This document shows, piece after piece, positions 33,707 to 42,915 of a DNA stretch of 64,000 bases. The notes under the pieces are model-generated. The model was not told the DNA's origin. It saw nothing but the letters and a program-made list of their open reading frames with translations, and did no database searches. Source of the stretch: Mesorhizobium sp. (GTDB lineage Bacteria; Pseudomonadota; Alphaproteobacteria; Rhizobiales; Rhizobiaceae); contig SAQR01000002.1 in assembly GCA_004020365.1 (NCBI GenBank), positions 177,753 through 241,752 on the forward strand. Direction: 5' to 3'. Every line of letters begins with the position of its first letter. Positions within the stretch are counted from its first letter, which is position 1. Position numbers and translations under genes: made by a program.

Positions 33707-34453
33707 GTGCAGATCCTCGTCGTCAATCCGAACACCACCGCCAGCATGACCGCAACCATTGCAGCGGCGGCGCGGTTGGTCGCCGGCGCCTGTACGGACA
33801 TCGTTGCCGTCACCTCGACGATGGGTCCGGTTTCGATCGAAGGCTACTATGACGAGGCGCTTGCCGTACCGGGCCTTCTGGTCGAGATCGCCGCCGGCGA
33901 GCGCTCGGGCGCGCAGGCCGCAATCATCGCCTGTTTCGACGACACCGGTCTCGATGCCGCGCGCGCCATGGCCAACATTCCGGTCGTCGGCATCTGCGAG
34001 GCAGCGCTCGCCACGGCCTCGTTCATCGCCCAGCGCTTCACCGTCGTCACCACGACCGAGCGCTCGCGCGTGCCGGTCGAAGCGCTGGTGCAGCGCTATG
34101 GCATGGCGGGGCGGGCTCGCGTGCGCGCTGCCGACATTCCGGTTCTTGCGCTCGAAGACCCAACCTCCGATGCGATCCAGAAGCTGCGCGGCGAGATCGC
34201 GCGTGCGCTCGGCGAGGATCGCGCCGAGGCCATCGTGCTCGGCTGCGCCGGCATGGCTGATCTCGCCGCCGCGCTGCAGCGGGAGTTCGGCGTTCCGGTC
34301 ATCGACGGCGTCGGCGCCGCGGTCAAGCAGGCCGAGGCCTTGATCGCGCTTGGCCTGTCGACGTCCAAGCGTGGCGCCTATGCAAACCCGCTGGCAAAGC
34401 CCTATCTTGGCGCATTGAAATCCTTCGCCCCCGAACCTGTAGCCGCCGAATGA
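33707..34453 (+). CDS. Hydantoin racemase-like Asp/Glu racemase family protein
   Basis: A 248-residue member of the Asp/Glu/hydantoin racemase superfamily. The opening ILVVNPNTTASMT and the two catalytic cysteines, C76 (IIACFDDTGLDAAR) and C180 (VLGCAGM), fall at essentially the positions known for bacterial hydantoin racemases (C76 and C181). It would equilibrate D- and L-5-substituted hydantoins. I take the GTG at 33707, with GAGAGA upstream, because the frame before it overlaps the permease. No hydantoinase or carbamoylase is in the window, so the pathway is incomplete here and a different racemase substrate cannot be excluded. Confidence 0.8.
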   Translation: MQILVVNPNTTASMTATIAAAARLVAGACTDIVAVTSTMGPVSIEGYYDEALAVPGLLVEIAAGERSGAQAAIIACFDDTGLDAARAMANIPVVGICEAALATASFIAQRFTVVTTTERSRVPVEALVQRYGMAGRARVRAADIPVLALEDPTSDAIQKLRGEIARALGEDRAEAIVLGCAGMADLAAALQREFGVPVIDGVGAAVKQAEALIALGLSTSKRGAYANPLAKPYLGALKSFAPEPVAAE

Positions 34454-34456
34454 GCA

Positions 34457-35293
34457 ATGCGCCGAACGATCAGAACGCTCGCACTTGAAGACGTCAAAAT
34501 CCTTGTCGACTGGGCCGCAGCGGAGGGCTGGAATCCCGGTATTGGCGATGCAGTGGCGTTCCATGCGGCGGATCCAGAGGGCTTCATCGGCGCCTTTGTC
34601 GATGGCGAGATGGTGGCCGGTATTTCGGCCGTCGCCTATGGCGAGGATTTTGGCTTCATCGGTCTCTACATCTGTCGGCCGGACAGGCGCGGCGAGGGCC
34701 ATGGCAAGGCGGTCTGGGATGCCGGCATGGCGCGGCTCGGCGACCGCACTGTCGGCCTCGATGGTGTCGTCGAACAGCAGGCCAACTACCGCAGCATGGG
34801 CTTTGTGCCGGCCTACCGGACGATCCGCTTCGTCGGATCGCCGAACGGTCCGGCAGCTGCCGACAGCGACATTCGCACAATAGAGCCGGAACTCTTAGCG
34901 AACGTCCTGGACTATGACCGCCGCTTCTTTCCGGCTCCGCGGCGATCCTTCCTGGAACGATGGCTGCGCCCGCCGCACGTCGCGCTGGCGATCGTCAGGG
35001 ATGGCGCCATCGAGGGATATGGCGTCGCGCGCCGATGCCGGGAAGGCAGCAAGATCGGTCCGCTCTTTGCCAACAGCCTGGACGCGGCAAGCCGCCTTTT
35101 CGCGGCGCTCGCCAACGCCTCTGGACCCGGAAACATCCATCTCGACGTGCCCGAGACCAGCGGACAGTTTGCAGCTTTGCTGACGTTCGCCGGCCTCCAG
35201 CCGGGCTTCGAAACCGCTCGAATGTACAGGGGAAAAGCGCCGCAGCTCACGCAGTCCGGGGTCTTTGCGATCACGACCCTGGAGCTTGGTTGA
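34457..35293 (+). CDS. GNAT N-acetyltransferase with C-terminal acetyltransferase-like domain
   Basis: A 278-residue protein. Residues 1-130 form a GNAT fold: GFIGLYICRPDRRGEGHGKAVWDAG carries the R/Q-x-x-G-x-G/A acetyl-CoA loop and VVEQQANYRSMGFVPAYRT is motif B. Residues 150-278 look like the second acetyltransferase-like domain (Acetyltransf_18). It begins three bases after the racemase stop, so it belongs to the same operon. It may acetylate an amino-containing product of the pathway, or detoxify the substrate. The acceptor is unknown. Confidence 0.85.
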   Translation: MRRTIRTLALEDVKILVDWAAAEGWNPGIGDAVAFHAADPEGFIGAFVDGEMVAGISAVAYGEDFGFIGLYICRPDRRGEGHGKAVWDAGMARLGDRTVGLDGVVEQQANYRSMGFVPAYRTIRFVGSPNGPAAADSDIRTIEPELLANVLDYDRRFFPAPRRSFLERWLRPPHVALAIVRDGAIEGYGVARRCREGSKIGPLFANSLDAASRLFAALANASGPGNIHLDVPETSGQFAALLTFAGLQPGFETARMYRGKAPQLTQSGVFAITTLELG

Positions 35294-35303
35294 CTGGACG
35301 GCC

Positions 35304-35843
35304 CTAATACAGCGGCTTGGCCATGTGCCGGGGCGCCGGCCATTCCGTCGTGATCCCGGGCTGCACCGGCCGCTCGAGATAGGTCGACAGAACCACATAG
35401 CTTCGCGTCGAGGTGACGCCGGGCGTTTCATAAAGCCGCGACAGCAGGCCCTCGAGCGCCCTTGTGTCCTCGGTGCGGACCTTGATCAGCATGCATGTGT
35501 CGCCGGCCACCGAATGAATCTCCTCGACTTCGGGGTGCTCGGAAATCGCCATCAGTTCGGGGGTCTTTCCCCAGCCCTTGGTGTCGATGTGCACGAAGGC
35601 AAGCAGCGGCTTGCGCACCGCCTTGGGATCGATGATCGCCGCGGTGTTGCGGATGGCGCCGCTGCGCCGAAGCCGCTTCACCCGTTCATGCGCTGCCGGC
35701 GGCGACAGGCCGACACGATCACCGAGATCGGCATAGCTGACCGTGGCGTCGTCGACCAGAACGCCTAATATTTTTCGGTCGGTTGCGTCGACATCGCGGG
35801 CGGCAGGCCTGTTCCGCAGAATGCCATCTGTTTCTTCATCCAT
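35304..35843 (-). CDS. Lrp/AsnC-family transcriptional regulator
   Basis: A 179-residue regulator. An N-terminal tail of about 18 residues precedes the HTH (DATDRKILGVLVDDATVSYADLGDRVGLSPPAAHERVKRL), and the C-terminal RAM domain (about 85-165) has HIDTKGWGKTPELMAISEHPEVEEIHSVAGDTCMLIKVR. The ATG at 35843 has AAGGAA seven bases upstream. It diverges from an MFS transporter gene with only 48 bp between starts, so it very likely controls that transporter in response to an amino acid. Its 3' end converges on the acetyltransferase gene with an 10-bp gap. Confidence 0.92.
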   Translation of the reverse strand: MDEETDGILRNRPAARDVDATDRKILGVLVDDATVSYADLGDRVGLSPPAAHERVKRLRRSGAIRNTAAIIDPKAVRKPLLAFVHIDTKGWGKTPELMAISEHPEVEEIHSVAGDTCMLIKVRTEDTRALEGLLSRLYETPGVTSTRSYVVLSTYLERPVQPGITTEWPAPRHMAKPLY

Positions 35844-35891
35844 GGTGAAATTCCTTATTGATACCGAATTTAATACGGCGATTATCGGCAT

Positions 35892-37055
35892 ATGTCGAAC
35901 ACTGATCAAGTCGCAACATTGACGGCAAGGCCGCCTATCCCGGCGCTCGCCTATCTGCTCACCGGATGCATCGCGGTGATCGGCTCGAACTCGCTGGTTC
36001 TCGGTCCGATAGCACCGGCAGTGGCGGCGTCGTTTGCGACGAGCGTGCCGGCCGTCATGCTCGCGTCCGCTGCGTTCGGGCTTGGCACATCCGCAAGCGC
36101 CTTGTTCCTGGCGCGTTATATCGATCGGCTCGGCGCCCGCCGCATGCTGCAAGGGGCGTTGCTGCTGCTGGCGATAGCGCTTCTCGCCAGCGCCGCCGCG
36201 CCGACGGTAACGACGCTGGTTGCGGCCCAACTTCTCGCCGGCATCGCCGCCGGTATCGCCATGCCGGCAATCTATGCCAGTGCCGCTGCGATCGCGCCGC
36301 CTGGCCGCGAAAGTGGAACCATCGGCGTCGTGCTGACCGGCTGGACCCTGAGCATGGTGGCCGGCGTCTCATTGTCGGCGGTGCTTGCCGATCTGCTGCA
36401 CTGGCGCGCTGTTTTCGCGGCGGTCGCAGTGCTTGCGGCACTTGCATTGACCGGTCTTACGCTGACGTCGTTGAGCGACGTCAGGAAAAGCGGCCCGGCG
36501 CCGACGCCGCTCGGCGCCTTGGCCGTTCCCGGCATAGTGCCGCTCCTGGTCGCCTGCGGCGCCTTCATGACCGCCTTCTACGGCGTCTACGGCTATCTTG
36601 GCGATCACCTGCACAACGGCTTGGGACGGCCGGTCAGCGCCAACGGCTTGGCCGCGCTCGCCTATGGCGCCGGCTTCGGCATGGCGGCACTGCTTGACGG
36701 CGTGATCGATCGGCTTGGCGCGCGACGTGTCATGCCGTTCGCCTATCTCCTCGTCGCGGCCGTCTATGTCGCGCTTGCCGCGGCAGGCAGCAGTTTCCAT
36801 CTGACTATCGCAATGGTCGCGGTCTGGGGCCTTGCCAATCATTTCGGGCTAAACGTCCTAGTAATGCGCCTCTCGGCGCTCGATCCGGCGCGGCGCGGCA
36901 CAATCATGGGCTTGAACAGCGCGGTGACCTATCTTGCGGTGTTTGTCGGCACCACCGCCTTCGGTCCGCTTTATTCCAGCTTTGGTTTTGCGGCATCTGC
37001 AATGGTTGCAGCGTTGCTCATGCTGGTTGCCGCCGTGGCGGCAGCGTGGCGTTGA
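35892..37055 (+). CDS. MFS transporter, AraJ/YdhP-like
   Basis: A 387-residue major facilitator with twelve predicted membrane helices. The loop between helices 2 and 3 carries RYIDRLGARRML, the usual motif A, and a related VIDRLGARRVM occurs in the second half. Length and pattern fit drug- or amino-acid-efflux members. It diverges from the Lrp-type regulator, suggesting amino-acid or metabolite export under Lrp control. The substrate is not deducible. Confidence 0.87.
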   Translation: MSNTDQVATLTARPPIPALAYLLTGCIAVIGSNSLVLGPIAPAVAASFATSVPAVMLASAAFGLGTSASALFLARYIDRLGARRMLQGALLLLAIALLASAAAPTVTTLVAAQLLAGIAAGIAMPAIYASAAAIAPPGRESGTIGVVLTGWTLSMVAGVSLSAVLADLLHWRAVFAAVAVLAALALTGLTLTSLSDVRKSGPAPTPLGALAVPGIVPLLVACGAFMTAFYGVYGYLGDHLHNGLGRPVSANGLAALAYGAGFGMAALLDGVIDRLGARRVMPFAYLLVAAVYVALAAAGSSFHLTIAMVAVWGLANHFGLNVLVMRLSALDPARRGTIMGLNSAVTYLAVFVGTTAFGPLYSSFGFAASAMVAALLMLVAAVAAAWR

Positions 37056-37097
37056 GGCCGCAGCCGCGTCTTCCCCCAGAAAAAATTGTCGACTTGA

Positions 37098-38231
37098 TCA
37101 GCCGGCAAGGCGCCCGCCGCGCATCGGCTGCGGCACACCGGTGGTGGTCGGGAAGCTGATCGGCAGGCCCTTGAGCACGCGAACCGCAAGGAAGGCAAAG
37201 CACTCCGCCTCGACCGCGTCACCCTTCCAGCCGAGCGTCTCCGCCGGAACCGCTTCGACGCCGGCGCGGCTGGCAAGCATGGCCATGATCGTCGGGTTGT
37301 GGCGGCCGCCGCCGCTGACCACCAGCCGCTTTGGCCGGTGCGGCAGGAGGTCGAGCGCCTTGCCGACGGCAGCAGTGGTGAAGGCCGTAAGCAGTGCGGC
37401 ACCATCCTCAGCGTTCATCCCGTCCGCCATGGCCGCGCCGAAATCGAACCGGTCCAGCGATTTTGGATAGCGCTTGGCCAGGTAGGGATGCTGCAGCAGC
37501 TTGGCCAGCCGGTCTTCGTCGACGGTGCCCGCGCGGGCCAGGGCGCCGTCGCGGTCCATCTCACCCAAACCCTTTGCCTTGATGAAATCGTTCAGCGGCG
37601 CATTGGCCGGTCCGGTGTCGAAGGCGACGACATTGTCCTTGCCGTCCCACCAGGTGATGTTGGCGACGCCGCCGAGATTGAGCACCGCCGTGTCGCCGCT
37701 GATATCGGCATCGCGCAGCAGCGCGGCGTGATAGGCGGCCGACAGCGGCGCCCCTTGCCCGCCGGCGCGCATATCGGCCGAACGGAAATCATAGGCGACT
37801 TTGGTCCCCAGAATAGAATGCATCAACTCGCCATCGCCAAGCTGGCGGGTCTGGCCGAGCCGGCCGGATTGCGGGGCGCGATGCAGCACGGTCTGGCCAT
37901 GGAAGCCGACGACGCCGATATCGGCCATCGTCAGCCTGTAGCTTTCGACCAGGTCCTTGACGGCTGCTGACTGGGCGCGCGTCAGCGCTTCTTCGGCTTG
38001 GCGAAAGATCGCCGGTTCCGGCCCGGCAAAATTCCACGCCCTGGCCTGGCGCAGCGTCTCCTCCAGCAGGCTGCGGATCGACCTGGGATAGGGCGCCAGT
38101 GTGTAGGTGCCGAAATCCGCGATCCGCTCGCCGTCGGTCCTGATCAGCGCGACGTCGATATTGCCGTCCAGCACGGTGCCGGTCATCAGCCCGACGGCCC
38201 AGATTGGTTCGCCACTTTTCGCAATCATCAC
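37098..38231 (-). CDS. anmK: Anhydro-N-acetylmuramic acid kinase
   Basis: A 377-residue AnmK, which cleaves and phosphorylates 1,6-anhydro-MurNAc from recycled peptidoglycan to MurNAc-6-phosphate. The ATP loop [16 protein letters not shown] is near the N-terminus; most family members have GTSxDGxD, so Val-Leu here replaces the Ser position (GTVLDG). Other motifs are [28 protein letters not shown] and [10 protein letters not shown]. The GTG at 38231 is spaced better from GGAG than the adjacent ATG at 38228. It lies downstream of murQ, the next enzyme of the pathway, on the same strand, with an operator-like palindrome between them. Confidence 0.93.
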   Translation of the reverse strand: MMIAKSGEPIWAVGLMTGTVLDGNIDVALIRTDGERIADFGTYTLAPYPRSIRSLLEETLRQARAWNFAGPEPAIFRQAEEALTRAQSAAVKDLVESYRLTMADIGVVGFHGQTVLHRAPQSGRLGQTRQLGDGELMHSILGTKVAYDFRSADMRAGGQGAPLSAAYHAALLRDADISGDTAVLNLGGVANITWWDGKDNVVAFDTGPANAPLNDFIKAKGLGEMDRDGALARAGTVDEDRLAKLLQHPYLAKRYPKSLDRFDFGAAMADGMNAEDGAALLTAFTTAAVGKALDLLPHRPKRLVVSGGGRHNPTIMAMLASRAGVEAVPAETLGWKGDAVEAECFAFLAVRVLKGLPISFPTTTGVPQPMRGGRLAG

Positions 38232-38340
38232 GTGTCAGGCTCCGTTGACGCGATCGCCGACCGTTTGGCGAATCTCGAAATGATGTGTCGGATGGATCCG
38301 TTTGGTGAGCAAGGTCCGTGCCTTGCCTTGTCGCCTCCTG

Positions 38341-38362
38341 TATACTGGTATACCGGTATCCA
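38341..38362. promoter_or_regulatory. Operator-like nested palindromes upstream of anmK
   Basis: TATACTGGTATACCGGTATC followed by CA contains GGTATACC and ATACCGGTAT, two overlapping perfect palindromes inside a longer near-palindrome. It lies between murQ and anmK, about 110 bases before the anmK start. The sequence is typical of GntR/RpiR-like sites; no matching regulator gene is next to it. Confidence 0.5.
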
Positions 38363-38369
38363 GGCGGCG

Positions 38370-39293
38370 TCACAGCGTCTTTTCGCCGATCGCCTTTCGC
38401 AAAAACCCGCCCGCTTTGTCGAGCGCCGTGCGCGCCTCATCGACGCCCATTCCGGTGATCGTCACCAGTATCGCCAGCTTGACGTCCTTGCCGGTCTGGT
38501 CGAGCGCCCGTCGTGCCTGCTGCGCTGTGCAGCCGGTGGTCTGCATCACGATCCCAACCGCCCTGGCGACGAGCTTCTTGTTGCTGGGATTAAGGTCCAC
38601 CATCAGGTTCTGATAGCTCTTGCCGATCCGGATCATGCTGGCTGTCGTCAGCATGTTGAGAACCAGCTTTTGCGCGGTTCCCGACTTTAGCCGGGTCGAG
38701 CCGGCGAGAACCTCGGGGCCGACAAGCGGAGAGATGGCAATGTCGGCAATGCCGGCAATGACTGACCTGGGATTGCAGGAAAGCGCCACGGTCGTTGCTC
38801 CCACCTGCCTTGCATAGGTCAAGCCGCCGATGACGTATGGTGTGCGGCCGCTGACCGCGATGCCTACCACCACATCGTCGGCGGTCAACTTGATGTCCTG
38901 CAATGCCTTCATGCCTTGTTGCGGATCATCCTCGGCGCCTTCCACAGCCCGCACCAGCGCTTTGGGACCGCCCGCGATCAGGCCGAGCACCATGTCCTGG
39001 GGCACGCCAAATGTTGGCGGACACTCCGAGGCGTCGAGGACTCCCAACCGGCCGCTCGTGCCGGCGCCCATATAGACAAGCCGCGCGCCTTTTTGAAACG
39101 CACTGACGATCCGGTCTACCGCGGCAGCAATTTGCGGAATGACCTTCTCGACGGCGGCCGGAACGCCGCTGTCCTCGTCATTGATCATGCGCAGGATCTC
39201 GATGGTCGGCAGCAGGTCGATATCCATCGTCCTCGGGTTCCGCTCCTCGGAAACCAACCGCTCCAGCTCCGACATCAACTCCTGTTCGTTCAT
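38370..39293 (-). CDS. murQ: N-acetylmuramic acid 6-phosphate etherase
   Basis: A 307-residue SIS-domain lyase that removes lactate from MurNAc-6-phosphate to give GlcNAc-6-phosphate. Family motifs are [27 protein letters not shown] at the N-terminus, [28 protein letters not shown] (sugar-phosphate loop), [15 protein letters not shown] and [15 protein letters not shown]. The start is uncertain: the ATG at 39293 gives normal family length, and an in-frame ATG at 39320 adds nine residues. It functions directly after AnmK in cell-wall recycling and is divergent from psuK. Confidence 0.94.
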   Translation of the reverse strand: MNEQELMSELERLVSEERNPRTMDIDLLPTIEILRMINDEDSGVPAAVEKVIPQIAAAVDRIVSAFQKGARLVYMGAGTSGRLGVLDASECPPTFGVPQDMVLGLIAGGPKALVRAVEGAEDDPQQGMKALQDIKLTADDVVVGIAVSGRTPYVIGGLTYARQVGATTVALSCNPRSVIAGIADIAISPLVGPEVLAGSTRLKSGTAQKLVLNMLTTASMIRIGKSYQNLMVDLNPSNKKLVARAVGIVMQTTGCTAQQARRALDQTGKDVKLAILVTITGMGVDEARTALDKAGGFLRKAIGEKTL

Positions 39294-39401
39294 CCGCTTG
39301 CTTTCATTACTTCTTGCCATCGGCAACAAGTAATGTGATGCGGCGCCAGGCGTTGACCAGTACCAGCGGCTGGCTTCGATAGGCCCGCTAAACAAATGTT
39401 G

Positions 39402-39418
39402 ACAACACCATCTGTTGT
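39402..39418. promoter_or_regulatory. Inverted repeat between murQ and psuK
   Basis: ACAACA (39402-39407) and TGTTGT (39413-39418) are a perfect 6-bp inverted repeat with a 5-bp spacer, within TTGACAACACCATCTGTTGT. Position between two divergent genes makes it a plausible operator, perhaps for the HTH-bearing PsuK. Confidence 0.4.
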
Positions 39419-39459
39419 TGATCAATCTTCCACAAGAATTGCGCGGGCCGGATGAGGCG

Positions 39460-40569
39460 ATGGACGAGCTTGGAGCACAGGAACAGGCAGTGCTGGATCT
39501 CATTGCGGCGAACCCTTTCGCCGGCCAGCAGGATATAGCGACCGCGCTCGGCATTGCCCGCTCGACCGTTGCGGCCCACATCGTGCAGCTCGTCAACAAG
39601 GGCTACATTCTTGGTCGCGGCTATGTGTTGCCGGCCTCCAGGCGCATCATTTGCATCGGCGGCGCGGTCCTGGACCGCAAGTACCACGCCAGGAAGGATC
39701 TGATCTTCGGGACGTCGAACCCGGTCGACGGCTATCGCAGCTTCGGCGGCGTCGCCCGCAACGTGGCGGAAAACCTTGTCCGCCTCGGCGTCGACACAAG
39801 CTTCGTCTCGATCGTCGGCGACGACGAGACCGGCCGCTCGCTGGTGCGGCATCTGCGCGATCTCGGCGCCGATGTCAGCCAGGTCATCACCACAACGGAG
39901 CGGCCGACGGCGGAATATGCAGCGATCCTCGACCTCAACAACGATCTCGTGCTCGGCATCGCCGATATGGAGATTTTCGATCTGTTTTCGCCAGACTGTC
40001 TCGACCGTTGCTGGCCGCATCTGGCTTCGGCGACATGGGTGTTCATCGACTGCAACCTGCCGGCCGCGACGATCGCAGCTTTGATGTCACGCAAGCAGGG
40101 CGCGCGCTTCAAGCTCGCCGTCGACACGGTGTCGTCGCCGAAATCGGCGCGCCTGCCGAAGGACCTGACCGGCATCGATCTTTTGTTCACCAACCATGAC
40201 GAGGCCAATACGATGCTTGGCATCACCGATGCTGACAAGCGGCTTAAGCCGAAGGAGGCTGCTGCGGCGCTGCGCGTGGCCGGCGCCAGCGAGGTGATCG
40301 TGACCATGGGCGCGCACGGATTTGCGGTGGCGACCGAGAGCGGCGTGGCGACGATGCGGTCCGTCCCGGCCCGCGCCGTCGACATCACCGGCGCCGGCGA
40401 CGCGATGATTGCCGGCACCATGTACAAAGTGCTTTCGGGCGATCCCGTGCTCGACGCGGCGCGCACCGGCGCGCTGCTCGCCACGCTGACCACCGAGAGC
40501 GAATCCAGCGTCCATCCCGACCTGTCGCCGCGCTTCCTCAGCGCCGGCATGTACCGCATTCCCGCCTGA
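39460..40569 (+). CDS. psuK: Pseudouridine kinase with N-terminal winged helix (PfkB family)
   Basis: A 369-residue protein. Residues 1-60 are a winged helix-turn-helix ([44 protein letters not shown]). The rest is a PfkB/ribokinase domain with an early GGAVLDRKY, the substrate-side [15 protein letters not shown] and the catalytic [15 protein letters not shown]. It phosphorylates pseudouridine to pseudouridine 5'-phosphate for the PsuG glycosidase encoded 25 bp downstream. The fused HTH suggests it may also act as an autoregulator. I favour the ATG at 39460; frames further upstream are open but unlike the family. Confidence 0.9.
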   Translation: MDELGAQEQAVLDLIAANPFAGQQDIATALGIARSTVAAHIVQLVNKGYILGRGYVLPASRRIICIGGAVLDRKYHARKDLIFGTSNPVDGYRSFGGVARNVAENLVRLGVDTSFVSIVGDDETGRSLVRHLRDLGADVSQVITTTERPTAEYAAILDLNNDLVLGIADMEIFDLFSPDCLDRCWPHLASATWVFIDCNLPAATIAALMSRKQGARFKLAVDTVSSPKSARLPKDLTGIDLLFTNHDEANTMLGITDADKRLKPKEAAAALRVAGASEVIVTMGAHGFAVATESGVATMRSVPARAVDITGAGDAMIAGTMYKVLSGDPVLDAARTGALLATLTTESESSVHPDLSPRFLSAGMYRIPA

Positions 40570-40594
40570 ACGCGAGCCGAACCCTGAAAGCGAA

Positions 40595-41530
40595 ATGACG
40601 ATGAAACCTTCCCTTCTCCACCTGAACGACGAAGTCGCGGCATCAATTCGAGAAGGCCGCGCGGTGGTCGCGCTGGAATCGACGATCATCACCCATGGCA
40701 TGCCTTTTCCTGCCAATCTGGAGACTACGCGCGGCGTTGAGACCGTGGTGCGCGAGAATGGCGCCGTGCCCGCCACGATCGCGGTGGTCGCCGGCAAGAT
40801 CAAGGTCGGGCTCGATGACCGGGAACTGGAGCAACTGGCAGCGGCAAAAGACGTGGTCAAGGCCTCCGGGCGCGACCTCGCTGCCATCATGGTGGGCGGC
40901 GGCTCGGCCGGAACCACGGTTTCGGCGACGATGCGGATCGCTGCATTGGCCGGCATCGGTATTTTCGCGACCGGCGGCGTAGGCGGCGTGCATCGCGGCG
41001 CCGAAGCCACTTTCGATATCTCGGCCGACCTGACCGAACTCGGCCAAACCGGCACCACTGTCGTCTGCGCCGGCGTAAAATCGATCCTCGATATTGCAAA
41101 AACGCTGGAATATCTGGAGACCCAGCGCGTGCCGGTGATTGCATTTCAGAGCGATGACTTTCCGGCCTTCTACACCCGCTCCAGCGGACTGAAAGCCGAT
41201 CACCGCCTCGATACGGCCGAGGACATTGCGCGGGCCATGCTGCTGCACGAGCAGATCGGCTCGGGCACCGGCATTCTCGTCGCCAATCCGATTCCGCAAG
41301 TGGATGCGCTCGATCCTGCCTTCATCGACGGCACGATCACGGCAGCGGTGGCAGAGGCCGAGACACGGGGCATTGGGCGCAAGGAGCTGACGCCGTTCCT
41401 GCTCGCCCGCATCAACGAGCTTTCGCAGGGCCGCAGCCTGAAGGCCAACATCGCGCTGGTTCGCAACAACGCCGCGCTTGCCGCCCGTATTGCGGTGGCG
41501 CATGCGGGATTGAAGCCCGTGGGCAGATAG
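40595..41530 (+). CDS. psuG: Pseudouridine-5'-phosphate glycosidase
   Basis: A 311-residue PsuG, which splits pseudouridine 5'-phosphate into uracil and ribose 5-phosphate. It shows VALESTIITHGMPFPANLETTRGVE, AAIMVGGGSAGTTVSATM, FATGGVGGVHRGAE (with the catalytic Lys region before it), LTELGQTGTTVVCAGVKSILD and IPVIAFQSDDFPAFY-like segments, all strongly conserved. Start at the ATG at 40595; a second ATG follows two codons later. It forms a two-gene operon with psuK. No dedicated pseudouridine transporter is beside it. Confidence 0.95.
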   Translation: MTMKPSLLHLNDEVAASIREGRAVVALESTIITHGMPFPANLETTRGVETVVRENGAVPATIAVVAGKIKVGLDDRELEQLAAAKDVVKASGRDLAAIMVGGGSAGTTVSATMRIAALAGIGIFATGGVGGVHRGAEATFDISADLTELGQTGTTVVCAGVKSILDIAKTLEYLETQRVPVIAFQSDDFPAFYTRSSGLKADHRLDTAEDIARAMLLHEQIGSGTGILVANPIPQVDALDPAFIDGTITAAVAEAETRGIGRKELTPFLLARINELSQGRSLKANIALVRNNAALAARIAVAHAGLKPVGR

Positions 41531-41564
41531 ACTCAAGCACCCGGCCGGCTACCGGCCTTCGATT

Positions 41565-41662
41565 TCAGGCGGGCCCGAGATCGAAAACCCGCTCGGCATT
41601 GAGGATATTGTTCGGATCGAAAGCGTCTTTCCAGCCGCGACAGGAGCTCGGCAACCTTCTGT
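41565..41662 (-). pseudogene. Remnant of an FAD-linked oxidase C-terminus
   Basis: On the minus strand, translation gives VAELLSRL, then after a one-base frameshift KDAFDPNNILNAERVF and a short tail to a stop. That is the typical C-terminal end of GlcD/D-lactate-dehydrogenase-like FAD-linked oxidases (DPNxILNPGK). Nothing upstream extends it, because the next gene begins the Yeh-like cluster. It is a leftover of a gene deleted when its surroundings changed. Confidence 0.5.
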
Positions 41663-41673
41663 AGACATGGGGC

Positions 41674-42915
41674 TCACTCGTTCGCCCTAGGCGCTTCGGC
41701 CTCGGTGCGAACCAGCTTGATGTCGGCTCCCGCCGCCCAGGCGCCGATATCTTCCCGGCGCAATGCCGCCGCCATCATGTCCGGGAACAAATCCGGCGTG
41801 CAGGCGAAGACCGGAATGCCAAGTGCGGCAACTGAACCTGCCATTGCCGGATCGTAGCCTGGCCGGCCTTGGTCGGTCAGTGCCAGAAGCACGACGACAT
41901 TGACGCCGGATCGAACCAGCGCCGCCAGCCGTCGCAGCAACTCCTGGCCATTGCCGCCCTCGTAGAGGTCGGTGATCAGCACCAGATGCGACTTGGTTGG
42001 CCGCTCGATACGGTCGGCGCAGTAGGCGACGGCCTGGTTGATATCGGTGCCGCCGCCAAGCTGCACGCCGAACAGCACTTCGACGGGATCGCTGAGTTCT
42101 TCGGTAAGGTCGACGATGGCCGTATCGAAACAGACGAGCTTGGTGCGCACGACCGGCAGCGAGGCCATCACCGCCGCGAAGATCGAGGCGTAGACGACCG
42201 AGCTTGCCATCGAGCCGGACTGGTCGACGCAGAGAACGACTTCGTCAAGATCGACCAGCCGGCGCTGCTTGCGCATGAAACCAACCAGCTTCTCCGGCAC
42301 GATAGTTTTGTGCTCGGGCTGGTAGTGGCGAAGGTTCGCCGAGATGGTGCGCTGCCAGTCGATATCGCGCGCACGCGGACGGTTGGTGCGCCTCGATCGG
42401 TCGAGCGCGCCGCGTATCGCCTCGGCGGTCCTCTGCTCCAGCTTCTGCATCAGCTTGGCGACGATGTCGGCGATGATCGTGCGGGCAATGTCCTTGGACT
42501 TGGCCGGCATGACCGAGCGGAGCGAAATCAGGTCGGCGACCAGGTTGACGTCCGCCTCGATCGCCTTGAGGAACTCCGGCTCCATCAGCATCTGCTTCAG
42601 GTCCAGCCGTTCGAAAGCGTCCTTCTGGACAATCTGAACGACCTGCGCGGGAAAGAAGGAGCGAATGTCGCCCATCCATTGCGCAACGCGCGGTGCCGAG
42701 CGGCCAAGCCCGCCACGCCGCTTGCGCGGGTCACTGGCCGCCGCGCCGGCACCATCGCCGTAGAGAGCATCGAGTGCCGCCGAAAGTCGTTTGTCGTCGC
42801 TGGAAAGCGCCGCCGACGCCTCGTCATCGGCGCCGATCGCCAGGCGCCAGCGGCGCTCCCCTGCGGCATCTGCAGTGAGTGGACCGGGCCCGTTCATTTC
42901 GCCCTCGTCATCCAT
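41674..42915 (-). CDS. VWA-domain protein of the Yeh-type cluster (YehP-like)
   Basis: A 413-residue protein. An Ala-rich N-terminus with a conserved block (IRSFFPAQVVQIVQKDAFERL) leads into a von Willebrand A domain at about 220-405. The metal-dependent adhesion site is intact: D231, S233, S235 (CVDQSGSM) and T290 (GGGTDI). No signal or membrane segment, so cytoplasmic. It is the last gene of a five-gene overlapping set; its start overlaps the previous stop. VWA proteins of this kind partner MoxR-type ATPases, and E. coli YehP is the nearest named relative I can offer. Confidence 0.85.
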   Translation of the reverse strand: MDDEGEMNGPGPLTADAAGERRWRLAIGADDEASAALSSDDKRLSAALDALYGDGAGAAASDPRKRRGGLGRSAPRVAQWMGDIRSFFPAQVVQIVQKDAFERLDLKQMLMEPEFLKAIEADVNLVADLISLRSVMPAKSKDIARTIIADIVAKLMQKLEQRTAEAIRGALDRSRRTNRPRARDIDWQRTISANLRHYQPEHKTIVPEKLVGFMRKQRRLVDLDEVVLCVDQSGSMASSVVYASIFAAVMASLPVVRTKLVCFDTAIVDLTEELSDPVEVLFGVQLGGGTDINQAVAYCADRIERPTKSHLVLITDLYEGGNGQELLRRLAALVRSGVNVVVLLALTDQGRPGYDPAMAGSVAALGIPVFACTPDLFPDMMAAALRREDIGAWAAGADIKLVRTEAEAPRANE

